Assembly: GCA_037447655.1 (NCBI GenBank)
Contig: JBBHKE010002145.1
Location: forward strand, 1 to 64,000
Length of the DNA: 64,000 bases
Source: Zygnema cylindricum
Taxonomy: Eukaryota > Streptophyta > Zygnematophyceae > Zygnematales > Zygnemataceae
Direction of reading: 5' to 3'
Shown here: positions 34,277-44,989 of the stretch, one piece after another
Layout of the letters: the number at the start of each line of letters is the position of its first letter
Position numbering within the stretch: position 1 is the first letter of the stretch
Position numbers and translations under genes: made by a program
Notes under the pieces: generated by a model
Told to the model about the DNA's origin: nothing
The model's input: only the letters and a program-made list of their open reading frames with translations
Databases searched by the model: none

Positions 34277-35719
34277 ATGTACATTCACATTATACAACGA
34301 AACTTCATGAACATCTGTAAAGAAACCCTAACCTCCTCACAAGTGCTGCCATGGCTACTTTCTGAACGCATTCTAAACCTTTACTGTCGTCTGAGGTTAC
34401 ACATGTCATTTTCTGCCGTGTATTTATCCAAAATGGAACTGATACTTCTTATATTTATCTTTCTTAATATGAGCAATGGTAATCAGACGGAAGATGAATG
34501 TGTTCTTTTAATGATCATGATGTTCTTTATCCAAAACAATATCATGTCTGCTTCTGAAACCCTCGTACATCTGGTTGAGGGTTTCGCAAGATCGATGGAC
34601 ATTCTTAGACGACGTAGGTTGCGCGGAGAATACTATATTGTCCCTCGCAGTTTACACTCCTCAATGACACTTGTTGATACTTTTGACGACGAAAGGTATA
34701 TGGAACTGTTTCGGCTTCCATGGTACCTTGTCTATTATTTGGTGGAGAAAATAGGTCATCGAATGGAGACAGCCCCCGCCCCCTGTTTTCTAAACATTCC
34801 GAACAGGAAGCTTTCGGTCAAACGACAAATAGAAATGGTTCTTTATAGATTGGCCACGGGAAACACAACCACGTCAGTCGGAGAGCTCTTCGGGGTCAGT
34901 AAAACCACGGTGTCAAGGAAACAAGCATTATTTTGCAGAGCCGTATGGGAAATCCTTACCCCGCGGTTGATATACTGGCTAACCGGAACAAGGTTCAATC
35001 AACTTGTATATGCTTTCAAAAACTACAAATTCCAGTTTCCGAACTGCCGTGGAGCTATCGACGCCACCTATATAAATATAGGGTTAGGGGCTGGAATGAG
35101 GGCGTCAGATTGGTATGATAGGGAACGGAACTATAGAACGATATTACAGGCGGTAGTAGCTCCTAATACACGCATTCTAGATGCGTGTGTTGGATGGGCA
35201 GGTAGTGTCCACGATTCAAGGGTGTTCCAAAATTCTGGTATAGGGAACGCTATTTTGTTTGGTGGGGGGCTTCAAGGGCCATCTGTTGATGTAGATTGGG
35301 AGGAGGTGCCACCCTTTATTTTGGGTGACGCAGGATACCCGTTGAGTAAGCACTTAATCACTCCGTTTCGTGGGTGTGATTTAGAAGAACCAGAAAAGTC
35401 TTTCAACTACTTTCACAGTAGTAGACGAATGTGTGTAGAGCGATTATTTAGGATTTTAAAACGACAATGGGGAAACTTAAGCAAAAAAACTGTGTTGCCA
35501 AACATGGAGCATTTAGTGGACACAATTATAACGGTATGTACACTACACAATTTGTTGTTGGATGAAGACATACGTTACTTAAATGAGGATTCTCCATGTA
35601 CCACACCTCCAAACGAGGAAAATAATGTGAACGCAGCAGAGAGGGATGCATACAACGACGAAGAAGGCAAAGTTATACGTGACTTGCTAGCTGAATATCT
35701 TTATGAAATGCACGGATAG
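34277..35719 (+). CDS. PIF/Harbinger transposase (HARBI1-like DDE nuclease)
   Basis: Uninterrupted reading frame of 480 residues. The true start may be a later ATG (for example MSNGNQTEDE), because the first 60 residues are low-quality sequence. A helix-turn-helix-like segment lies near residues 175-215 (LSVKRQIEMVLYRLATG, GVSKTTVSR). The DDE nuclease motifs are D262 in CRGAIDATYI, D351 in LGDAGYPL and E388 in CVERLFRILKRQW, with HDSRVF between. The family C-terminal TLHNLLL follows. Harbinger transposases cut DNA at TWA sites together with a Myb-like partner, which is present on the other strand at 37.5-39.9 kb. All catalytic residues are kept, so this protein could still be active. Confidence 0.9.
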   Translation: MYIHIIQRNFMNICKETLTSSQVLPWLLSERILNLYCRLRLHMSFSAVYLSKMELILLIFIFLNMSNGNQTEDECVLLMIMMFFIQNNIMSASETLVHLVEGFARSMDILRRRRLRGEYYIVPRSLHSSMTLVDTFDDERYMELFRLPWYLVYYLVEKIGHRMETAPAPCFLNIPNRKLSVKRQIEMVLYRLATGNTTTSVGELFGVSKTTVSRKQALFCRAVWEILTPRLIYWLTGTRFNQLVYAFKNYKFQFPNCRGAIDATYINIGLGAGMRASDWYDRERNYRTILQAVVAPNTRILDACVGWAGSVHDSRVFQNSGIGNAILFGGGLQGPSVDVDWEEVPPFILGDAGYPLSKHLITPFRGCDLEEPEKSFNYFHSSRRMCVERLFRILKRQWGNLSKKTVLPNMEHLVDTIITVCTLHNLLLDEDIRYLNEDSPCTTPPNEENNVNAAERDAYNDEEGKVIRDLLAEYLYEMHG

Positions 35720-37158
35720 ATGTAGAAAACGTTACCTACTCTGGATAGTTTTAGTTGAAGACAATGATTTTGTTGTAAAAGGAGTTATTGTTGTGGGTGG
35801 GCTAGTGAAATATACAAAGCGGGAACAAAAAAGTTAATGCTTATTGAATTTTCGTAAAGAATAACCCTGCAATGATTTTTTTGTTAAAATGATGAGAAAC
35901 TTTAATGAAATTTCTGTCAATTGTATATTATCCTATATCTTGTATGAGGTTGTTTTACATTACATAATGCCATACTTCTTCAGCAGCACAAAACTTCCCT
36001 GTTGTTAATGTTTAACGAACATGTATTCTCATCTATATTAGGTTTGTGAGGTGTATTGCAAGCAAAGGATATAACTCACAATTTTCTTCTTCAGAGATGA
36101 TTAGAAAGCACTGGGGTTGGAGCTACAACTGTTCAGAGGAATTGAGGGAAGAATAATATAATCGTGGGGTATGATGCTCCATTGAAGGTTAGCATATATT
36201 TCATGAGGCTCCAAACGTGGTGAATTTTTTTTCTCTGTGTTTTCCTTCATTTTTTTTATTTCTTCTGTTTTTTTTGCTATATAATGTGCAGTCAGCTGTG
36301 ATTTCGCAGATCTTCTGCGCCTCCATTAATGCAATAGGACAAAGATATTTATGCGCATGCCTTTAAGTTTATTGTAGGCTTGCAAGTATGTAGCATTTTC
36401 TGAAAAGTAATGGCATTTGTGTAATGCTTGTTTTTATGGCATGCTTCTTTTTAGACAGCGAAAGTGTTAGTCTCTAGGGTCAGAAAGAAACTAGCACAAA
36501 CCAGCAGAAACAACAATCTTACTACTTAAATTAGGGCAACCGTAATAGCGTTTGGTGCTTGAATATAATTGACAATTCGGTAGAGCCTTTTTGTATTTTT
36601 TTAAAAAAGTATTCAGGCTTAAATTCTGGGGGAGGTGTTGAATTACTGGCGATGAAGAGCATCATCAGAGATGACAAAGAGGTTTGAAACATGTTTTTTT
36701 TTTTTACATTGAATTAACATTGTCTTGGTATTGTGATCGCGTATTTTTATACTTCTGTTTCTATTTTTATGCTTCTACTGTGCTTCACAAGCCCCGATTT
36801 CTTGTCATGGTTCACTTATTTTTTGTTCTTCAACCTGGGTTACCTCGGTGGCCATAACTCAAGCTTAGGAAAATGGAAGTGTGAAAAACTGCAGTTTTGC
36901 TATCGAGAGGTAAAAAACCATAATTCCAATTTTTTTTCCTAGGATTTTGCTTTGATTTTGTCTTTTTTCGTTTTTCACAAACTCATTTATTTCAAGCACT
37001 AAATCTTAATAAGTCAACACTAAAACGGAAAAGGTAACTCTACCTCAAAACTTCTCTTCCTTTTCCTCTCTCATTTTTTGAAACTTTTTTTAACTTTTTC
37101 TTTCTCTCTATTCTCTCTCTTCTCTTCTGTTCCTGTCTTGTGATTTTTTTTATCTTAC
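35720..37158. other. Interior of the Harbinger element between its two genes
   Basis: AT-rich with T-runs. I see no ORF with recognisable content. It presumably holds the 3' UTR of the transposase. Confidence 0.5.
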
Positions 37159-37503
37159 CTGTGGTGTTGAAAAGGTCACAGAAGTCACACAAACGTAAGA
37201 GGATGAAGGAAAAATTGACTCAATGTACCGTAGAATGAAAAAGCTCAATGGAAGACTCGCTATAAATGTACCGGTGTGGTGTTGAAAAGGTCACAGAAGT
37301 CACACAGACGTAAGAGGATGAAGGAAAAATTGACCTAATGTACCGTAGAATGAGAAAGCTCAATGGAAGACTCGCTATAAGGATGAAGGAAAAATTGACC
37401 TAATGTACCGTAGAATGAGAAAGCTCAATGGAAGACTCGCTATAAATGTACCGGTGGAAAAGTGGACAGGGGGAAAATCTCAATGGAAGACTCGCTATAA
37501 ATG
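37159..37503. repeat. Tandem repeat inside the Harbinger element
   Basis: Units of about 75-110 bp share AGGATGAAGGAAAAATTGAC, TAATGTACCGTAGAATGA and CTCAATGGAAGACTCGCTAT. There are roughly two full and two partial copies, the last partial copies missing the middle. Confidence 0.9.
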
Positions 37504-37654
37504 CAACATATTCACTCATACGTTGGTAATATCATGCTTGACGAGATGAGTTGTTGTCCTCAACACCCTTCCTTTCGGCCATCTTACATACGGCATCGAT
37601 TAAACAAAGTCTTCCTTCAGCTTCTTCTTGAAAACGACGTTCGTTCCTCTCCCA

Positions 37655-37756
37655 ATTTGCCTTGAGCAATTCACCAAATGTGTTTATCGTCTCTTTCGTT
37701 TCCCAATTTGCCTTGAGCAATTCACCAAATGTGTTTATCGTCTCTTTCGTTTCCTT
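37655..37756 (-). repeat. In-frame 51 bp duplication
   Basis: Two almost identical 51 bp units in the coil-coding part of the Myb-like gene. Each encodes 17 residues (ETKETINTFGELLKANW), so the frame is kept. Confidence 0.93.
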
Positions 37757-38689
37757 TACGGACATTTCATGTATTTCTTGTGCTCTTTTTCGAAACCCAG
37801 TAAGCTCCAATTATCGTACTGCGCTAGCGTCATTTGCATGTCTTTTACGTTTCCCACTAGTATTCTTGTAGATGTTCTGGGATGTTGGTGAGGAAGTTGG
37901 TGTATCATCAAAAAGGTTACTTTTAGAAGAACTACCTTTTCCCTCAGCCATGGTAGTCCCTCCTTGACGAAGTGTAAACGTATCCCTAACGTGAGTTGGT
38001 GTTATGTTTTCATTTCCCCCTATACCTTCATCTATCGCTGAATAAAATCGCTCAAAAAAACTACCTGCAATTTTTTCTCAGACCTCTCAGGCATGGGCAT
38101 TGACCAGTAATCTAGATTGCCACTAGAGATATTTGATTGGTAGTCTTTAACCTTTTTTATAATCCCTAGTGAGATTTTCCCATTTTTGCCAGCAGCGGAG
38201 ATATTGTCTAAAAACACCTTCTTTTTCCAACTGGAGGCTGATGCGTCTCCATTTTTGTTCAGCAGGTCGATGCGTGGCCTGTAGGCCGTATGTCTTCTCT
38301 TGTTGCATTTCTTTGGCTTTGGCCGAGATCAGCTTCTACACCTCGTTCTCTGTCCATCGAATGTTAGTTGATGGAGGGGTTGCACTAATTTAAATACAAT
38401 TCCCCTCTTCTTCCTCATCGTTACCCTTAGTTTGGGCCCTTTTTTTTGTGCCCCTTTTCCCCACTCCTTGGCTACAGATCTCGGAGGTTTGTTTTTTGGC
38501 TATACGGGTGTGTTTGGATTTTCCACCCTTGTTCGGTGATTTTTTTTTCTTACGACCACCTACAAGACCAAGAAGCGAAACCGAGAAATACATGAAAATG
38601 ATAAGAAAAACCATTAAATAAAAATGTATATATACACAGATATATTTTGAGGAGGGTAGGAAAAGAGGAATAAAAAAATACAGAAGAAT

Positions 38690-39700
38690 AACGGAAAAAA
38701 AATAGACGAAGAAGATTAGAAGGATTGTAGACCTGAAGTAGAGGAAAATGTATAGAAAGGGAAGGAGTGGGACAGTAAAATGGTAAAACACAAACAAAAA
38801 TAGTAACAATTGAAGCAAAACAAAAATAAAACAATTAAACAAAAACAGCCATAAACCAAAACACAAACCCTAAAAAAAAAAAAAAAAAAAAAAAAAAAAT
38901 AATTAAAACACAAACCATAAAAATAGCACCTGTTGTATTAGGATTTTCGTTGCGGTTGCCTCCTCCTTCAATAAAAATAGACGATGAAGATTCGAAAAGA
39001 GAGTAAGTCGTAAATTAAGAAAATACGCGTAGGAGAAGGGTCGAAGAAGATGAATCGAAGGAAAAGGAAAAAGAAGGGGTGAAAGCAAGAAATAAGCAGA
39101 AGGATGAATAAAAGGAGATATATAAGAACAAAAAGTGGGAGAAGGAGAGGAAATCATAAATTATTGGAAAAAAAAATATAAACATATGAAGCAAAACAAA
39201 AATAAAAAAAACAAAAAAGCAAACATAAACCAAAAATAAACCCTACAAATAGCACCTGCTGCATTAGGGTATTTGTTTATGATGCCTCCTCCTACAAGAA
39301 GAATACACGATGAAGATTAGAAGGTGAGTACACGTAAATTACAACAGTATGTATAGAAGAAGAGTTGAGAACACGAATTGAAGGAGAAGGAGAAAGTGAT
39401 GTTAGAAGAGAAGATGAAAGAGAAGGTGAGACATGAAGAGAAGGAGAAGGAGAAGGAGAATGTGCGGAAAACATTCAAAACAGATACCAAAAATGAAAAC
39501 ATATAAAGCAAAACAGAACAAAAACAAAAGAAAACCAAAAACAAAATTAAAGCAAACACAAAAATAGAAACAAATAAAATAAAAACATAAAAGAATAAAC
39601 ACAACCACAAACATACATAAAAAAATGTAAACCTAAAATATAGCACCTGGTCCATTGATGTCTTTGTCGCTGATGCATCCTCCTTCAATGTTTGTAGGGT
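38690..39700 (-). repeat. Imperfect tandem units of 320-390 bp with an exon-like core
   Basis: Three to four copies near 38700, 38930, 39250 and 39640. On the minus strand each core reads as a short GGAGGxxxC-type segment preceding CAG/GTGCTAT, separated by A/T-rich spacers with poly-A. The pattern looks like repeated duplication of a small exon with its donor site. A 31-base A run is at about 38869-38899. Confidence 0.65.
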
Positions 39701-40371
39701 CCCCCCTGCGGCCATTTTCATTCGCTTCAAAGATGGTATGTTGTCGTACATGTACTGTCCGAACACACAGAGGTATGTTTACAGGAAGAGTAGGTATTGT
39801 GCGAGGTAGAATGCCTGGGTAGTAAGCATAAGGGTTATAGCTCCCACCAGGGAAAGCCATCCTAGTATTAAAAAAAAAAAATGCAAACAAGTATTTTGAA
39901 ATATACAGTGGAATTGCACCACCTGTTTAGTTCTATAATGTGGTTCATTTTGGTTGCCTTATATAGGTAGAGTGTCTTGGAAACGTAACCTTATCTTTTG
40001 TTTTTAAATTTTGAGTTCGCCAAAATGCTTGCCACGAAATTTGAATTCTGAATTTGGATTTGAAATTTTGGCACAGAAAAAGTAATTTTGATTTTGGGAA
40101 TGATAATTTGAATACAGATAAAGGCGCGGCAAAATATGGTCAAACTATGGTCATTGAATATCATGAGGAGAGTACTGTACTTTTGGTGGGACGGAGTGTT
40201 GCCGGTCGGTTGGTGGGACGGAGTGTTGCCGGTCGGTTGTCCGTTGGTGGCCGGCCGGTTGACCTGCATCCATCCAGCGTGGCAGACGGCACATGGCCTG
40301 AACGACGTGCACGCCCGTGATCCCTTGATCAAAGTAAATATGTATTTGATTTTTGACGTGTACCAATGGCT

Positions 40372-40427
40372 ATCATCTCGTGGGCCCCAACTCTCCTCGC
40401 GAGGAGAGTTGGGGCCCACGAGATGAT
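40372..40427. other. Perfect 56 bp palindrome (28 bp arms, no loop)
   Basis: The arms ATCATCTCGTGGGCCCC... and their exact reverse complement meet at TCG/CGA. It lies in the right half of the Harbinger element, at the position where MITE M1 has a hairpin of different arm sequence. Confidence 0.97.
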
Positions 40428-40760
40428 GTGCCCGATTGCTTCGCAGATCTATAATAGTGAAACATCCAACGGTTAGGAATCACTCCTACATCATTGGAGC
40501 TTCTCGACAGCTTTCCAGTAGCGGTGTTTCGTCTTACAAAAAAAAATTGATGGTACGGATATGTACGATGCTGTACGATTACGTACGGCGTCCACTAGCA
40601 AACCCCAATTTTCCTCTAATGGAAACGTACCCTAATTGTACTGAAAATTTTACTGAAGGGCGTGTCTTCCATTAGGTCGCGTCTAGTAAACCTGCGTGGC
40701 TCATTCTGGTTGGTAACACGTAGGTTTATATTAGATGGTGAAAATCTTGAAAGAATCTTA

Positions 40761-41956
40761 GGGTGGACTACCATTATGCGTCTCCGTAATTGTACGGAAA
40801 ATATTACTGAAGGGCGTGCCTTCCATTAGGTCGCATTTGTAAATCACTTTTTATTTGCATGGCTTATTCTGGTTGGTAACACGTAGGTTAATATTCGATG
40901 CTTAAAATCTTGAAAGAATCTTCGAACGCAATGTCAGAACGCAATATCTGTACGAGCGGAGGTAATATCTGTACCAGCGGAGATAATACCTGTACCAGCG
41001 GAGATAATATCTGTACCAGCGGAGGTAATTAATGATTCGTTCAAAGCGCATTAAATGTACTACCCGAAATTTCAAAACGCAACGACAAAAAGGCGGCGAC
41101 AAACTTTGATGGTGGCAACGTGACGAGATAAATTCGGCGGATTCGCAGCATAGATGTCCCGTGCGCATATTACGCACGTTATAAACTAACGAATACTACA
41201 TACGGTACGCATCAAACGCATTTGAAAAGTTAATAAAATGTGTACCTTGCTTTGTACCCGTACATTATTTTTACAATTACGTACAGTGTCCGTCTATATT
41301 CGTACATTTTAGGGTTTTTTAGGATATTTTTAGGGTTTCCAAGGTACATTGCCGTAAGTTCCTTTATATTTCAGTACAGCTGCCGTAGATATTTCGTACT
41401 ATTGGGTTTTTTAGGTTCCACTTTCATACAATTTCGTACATTTCTGTTAAATTTCCGTACTTTTTAAGATTTTTAAGGATTTTTTAAGATTGCGCTTTCC
41501 GTACGTTTTTGTACATGGCCGTACAGCGAAATTTACACGAATTTTACGAAAAATATAAAAAAGACGAATACTACGTAGTTTTCGTAAAAAAGTTGAATTC
41601 CGTACGAATTGGACATCAATGATTCGCAGCCACCCTAGCGGAAGGCACATGGCCCTTGCGACTTGTACGCACATATGCGCGCGCTCATCGTGGATTGCTT
41701 TTACCTTTTCCACGCGGCCAATTTTTACACGTTCTGTATTCGAGAATTGTCGTCCCTGTGCACGGTCTTAACAAACTCAAGGGTTGGTGACATAGCGTCA
41801 CGGATAAAAAATGTAATTGAATCCGACGGTCCTAATTTACGCTTACAACCCTGGACAATTTTCTGTAATGTTGTTTTCGTTGAAAAAAATTAATTTCTGT
41901 ACGAACTTGTGCGAAACGGCACGACCGTCAGTAAAAAACCCCACTTTTTCGCACCC
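40761..41956. mobile_element. Harbinger-related element, 1196 bp, TTA duplication
   Basis: Starts GGGTGGACTACCATTATGCG after TTA (40758-40760) and ends CACTTTTTCGCACCC before TTA (41957-41959). The left part repeats the preceding 130 bp block (40636-40758 versus 40789-40922), and 40942-41026 holds four copies of a 20-21 bp unit AATATCTGTACCAGCGGAG. No transposase. It shares its right-hand TTA with the next element. Confidence 0.75.
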
Positions 41957-41959
41957 TTA

Positions 41960-42727
41960 GGGTGACGTTCCATTAGGTGGTCCCAGTAAATGTACGGACA
42001 AGTTTACTGGCAGCTTTTACTGGAAGTCCGCTCCATTTTGTCGGGCCAGTAACAAACCTTCCACAATTATGATTGGGGCCAGGTAGGTTAGAGTATATAT
42101 TCTAAGAATCTTGAAAAAATCTACAAAACAATAATATCTGTACGAAATTTGTGTACCACCGGAGGTAGTTAATGATTCGTACATAAAGTTTTTTGGTTAG
42201 ATTTTGATTTTGAAAATGGAAATCAAATTTTCGAAACAGAATGGCAAAAAGACGCGACAAACTTTGAAGGTCGCGGCAAACTTTGAATGTCGGTGGATGT
42301 CACACGGAGCGTGCGAGGATATTTTCACCTGACCTGCATTCAACGTGGCATGCGAGGATATTTTCACCTGACTTGCATTCAACGTGGCAGGAGGCACATG
42401 GCATGTACGACGTGCACGCCTGTGATCGCTTGTACAACGTAGATATTTTTTTTCCTTTTCACGTGTACCAATGGTAATGAATGGAAATCATCTAGTGGGC
42501 CCAAACTCTCATTCTGGATGATGTGCTCGATTGCTTCGTGGATCTCAAAAAGTGAAACATCCAACGGTCAAGAATTACGCCTACATCATTGGAGCATCCC
42601 GACAGCATTCCAGTAACGATGTTTTGTCCAACAAAAAAATAAATCTGGTACGGCTCTGTACGGCGCTGTACAAAAACGTACGGCGTCCAGTAACGAACCC
42701 CACTTTTCGTCTAATGGAACTTCACCC
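41960..42727. mobile_element. Harbinger-derived MITE, 768 bp, perfect TTA duplication
   Basis: Ends GGGTGACGTTCCATTAGGTG and, as reverse complement, GGGTGAAGTTCCATTAGACG. TTA flanks are at 41957-41959 and 42728-42730. The left half matches 34019-34260 and the right half matches 40250-40632 of the autonomous-type element. A 60 bp tandem duplication is inside (42261-42385: GTGCGAGGATATTTTCACCT). The hairpin site (about 42486-42525) retains only one arm. Confidence 0.92.
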
Positions 42728-42785
42728 TTAGCTCCATCTGAGCGCTTCCGGACCAGCGTCAGGTTCGTAGAGCACGACAGACTAA

Positions 42786-42870
42786 GGGCACTTTCCCATG
42801 TAGCCGAAACTTAGTCTTGTGCTTTGTTTTTTATCGAAGATTCTCCTTACTACTTTCAGTGCATAAAGTA
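42786..42870. repeat. Fragment of the GGGCACTTTCCCATG repeat
   Basis: Matches the first 85 bp of the repeats at 16297 and 50093 (GGGCACTTTCCCATGTAGCC, GAAGATTCTCCTTACTACTT), then stops. Confidence 0.65.
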
Positions 42871-43136
42871 GGCCAAATGGTATGGCCCAGACCAAAAACT
42901 GTCCCAACCATTGCTAACAACGTGAAATAAAATTCTAAAACGGAAGATGAACGGGATAACAAAAACATTTGAGAATAACATTTGTCTTATACTTTACGCG
43001 TGTCATAAGTTTTTGGTAGCCAATTTCCCAATATGGACGCATTATTTACTGTTTACGACTTCGTAAAGGGTAATTAACAAATTTTGCGGGAAATTTTCGT
43101 TGATCTTGTCTTTTTTGTTTCCATTCCGTAAGTTAG

Positions 43137-43394
43137 ACACGTTGCATAAATGTGTCTCGATCAGTTTCAGGAGGGCATCGCAATCATTGAGTGTCGGGGC
43201 TCGTGCAGACCATGCCTCGACACCGACAAATACTTCAAAAAATCTTTGCATCTCGCCTTGTGGAGATCTCGCTTCGCATCTCGCTTCCTAGTTCCTTCCA
43301 TATGGGACTTTGCGTACAAGCACCGACACTTTTCGATGTTCGGTATTGAAGTGCAATTAATTCGGCTAGAAAAGTACGTGAACAAGGTACAGTA
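43137..43394. repeat. Segmental duplication, block A copy 1
   Basis: Matches 44990-45272 at roughly 93% (shared GCATCGCAATCATTGAGTGT, CATGCCTCGACACCGACAAA, AATTAATTCGGCTAGAAAAG). An 11 bp unit GCATCTCGCTTC is present about twice here and four times in copy 2. The TA-target MITE at 43395 separates it from block C. Confidence 0.85.
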
Positions 43395-43941
43395 CACCGC
43401 CAATCGTTGTTAGCGTAGAAGTTTCTTTAGCGTACATGAAAAATTAACGTGGTTTACGCTAATTAAGAATTTGAAAATTTTGAAAAAAAACATACATTCT
43501 AATTGTTTAATAATTCTAATTTGGGTCTTTGAAAAAAAAAATGTCGATCGCAAACATGCTTACACTAATATAGGTATTCGTACAAAATCTGACAAATCGT
43601 GCGTTCACATAGTCGAAACGTGGTTGTTGGACGAATATGTGTGAACGTGATATTTGACAACTCGATTAGACCCCCTTTTTAGAGCGCACATTCTCATGCG
43701 TCCGCGGCTACTAAAACTCATTAATTATATTTTTTCACTTAAAAAGGTACAATTTTGTACGGTCTGACACTGTCCGTACACCACACCAATTGACTGATGG
43801 CGTACTTCTATTTTGTACGGTACTAAAAAATTAACCCTAAATAGAGTAAAGAAAAAAATAGAATGAACTACGCTAATGGAGAATAAAAAAAAAAAAACGG
43901 GACGGAATTAGCGTACACAACGCTAATAATGATTGGCGGTG
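43395..43941. mobile_element. TA-target MITE, 547 bp (CACCGCCAATCG ends)
   Basis: Left end CACCGCCAATCGTTGTTAGC, right end GCTAATAATGATTGGCGGTG, flanked by TA. The duplicated locus at 45271-45272 has the same flanks joined directly at one TA (CAGTAGGCTGG), giving an empty site within the window. Confidence 0.95.
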
Positions 43942-43945
43942 TAAG

Positions 43946-44345
43946 CTGGAATAGAAACAAATGTAGAGATAAAATTGAAGTTTAAGCCAAAAATTAAAAA
44001 TGGTAGGTCAAGGACTGATGACCTGGTACGTAGTCTGACACATCATAGATGCGAAGTACAATTGACGGGAAACTTAGGGCAATTTCCCCTCATGTAACCG
44101 AAACTTAGGGTGCGCATGTACTTGGAACTTAGTGAAAAACCTTTGTTTTTTAGCGCAGATCCGGCGGACCCGGATTTCAGGCGTCCCTATGTGTAAGGGA
44201 ATGGCCCCATGTGGCTAAGTTCGAGATTTTTTCTGTCGTTTTCCTTTCAAACTTAGCGCCTTACTGCCTAAGCTGCGACTGTACGAAGAAATTGCAAATT
44301 TGTATAGTACAATTTGCGTCATTCTCTAACTTAAGATGTACTAAA
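43946..44345. repeat. Segmental duplication, block C copy 1
   Basis: About 400 bp matching 45270-45672 with almost no differences after the first 40 bp. It covers a unique-looking segment plus the first 240 bp of the transposon at 44108. Beyond 44345 identity drops sharply. Confidence 0.9.
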
Positions 44346-44987
44346 ATGTTGTCGTTTTGTGTTCTTCGACCCACGGCCACGCCAAAAAACGTCATCTTCA
44401 AACTTTTCTTTAAAACACAGGGAAGATGTGTTTTAAAACAAAGAATTTTCGAAAAACAAATAGAAACACGTAGTCGCACGTGTAAAAAAATTCAAAAAAT
44501 TTCAAAAGAATTCAAGCGACGACGAAAAGTGCACGATCCGTTATGTTTTGTCCGTTTGCGTTCAAATAAGACAAAGCAAAGTACACAATTTGTTTGGTTT
44601 TGACCGTTTGCGCCTGGTACGGACTTTTTTTCACCAGGGGTCTCCAGATCCGATGCCATTTCACGTCGAGCTGACAAGAGACGCAAAGGCAAAGTGCATC
44701 TTCTTCAACCGTGAAACGGCACAGGCTGGATGGCGGTACGTCTACAATGTCACGAAAAGTCATGCGACGTCACAAGCAGTTACAAAATAATGAAATATAA
44801 CGTGCGTCATCACAGATTGTACACTGTCGACATCCGTCACGGGCATTGTCGACGTATACAGTCGTCACGCCCTTTAAGTGACAACTTTCGTTTGGTACAC
44901 ATAGAGACACCCGAAATCCGGTTCCGCCGGATCTGCGCTAAAAAACAAAGTAAATTCTCTAAGTTTCAAGTTCATGGAGACGCACCC
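44108..44987. mobile_element. TWA-target DNA element, 880 bp, perfect TTA duplication
   Basis: Left end GGGTGCGCATGTACTTGG, right end reverse complement GGGTGCGTCTCCATGAACTT. TTA at 44105-44107 and 44988-44990. Subterminal inverted blocks GCGCAGATCCGGCGGACCCG and CCGCCGGATCTGCGC. Same family as 31069-31849. The 130-codon ORF at 44211 is repeat sequence. Confidence 0.9.
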
Positions 44988-44989
44988 TT

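Larger units (their letters stand above)
37532..39860 (-). pseudogene. Myb/SANT-like partner gene of the Harbinger element, broken
   Basis: Read on the minus strand. A possible first exon starts with ATG at 39858 (MAFPGGSYNPYAYYPG) and ends at a CAG/GTGCTA donor near 39645. A basic segment follows an acceptor at 38560 (GGRKKKKSPNKGGKSK). Next is a trihelix/SANT-like domain (IRWTENEV, KAKEMQQEKTYGL, KWRRISLQLEKEG, KWENLTRDYKK, LDYWSMPMPER) at about 38370-38040. The C-terminal coil covers 37810-37532 with a doubled segment TINTFGELLKANWE. The conserved layout matches Harbinger ORF1, the DNA-binding protein that recruits the transposase. Breaks include a stop inside RWTENEV-KLISAK, a frame change between the basic segment and the SANT domain, and a TAA before LELTGF. 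Confidence 0.7.
34019..40632. mobile_element. PIF/Harbinger element, 6.6 kb, two genes in convergent orientation
   Basis: Left end GGGTGGACTTCCATTAGGCG after TTA; right end, as reverse complement, GGGTACGTTTCCATTAGAGG followed by TAA. Inside are a full-length DDE transposase (plus, 34277-35719) and a broken Myb/SANT-like gene (minus, about 37532-39860), the standard two-gene set of this superfamily. The first 250 bp and last 400 bp match the two halves of the MITEs at 41960-42727 and 6953-7635. Flanking trinucleotides differ by one base, so the target duplication is imperfect. The extent rests on this end homology. Confidence 0.8.

Noticed and set aside
44211-44603. 130-codon gene, repeated as 62 codons at 45537
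   Set aside because: Both frames lie wholly inside TWA-target transposon copies and differ by frame-breaking changes.
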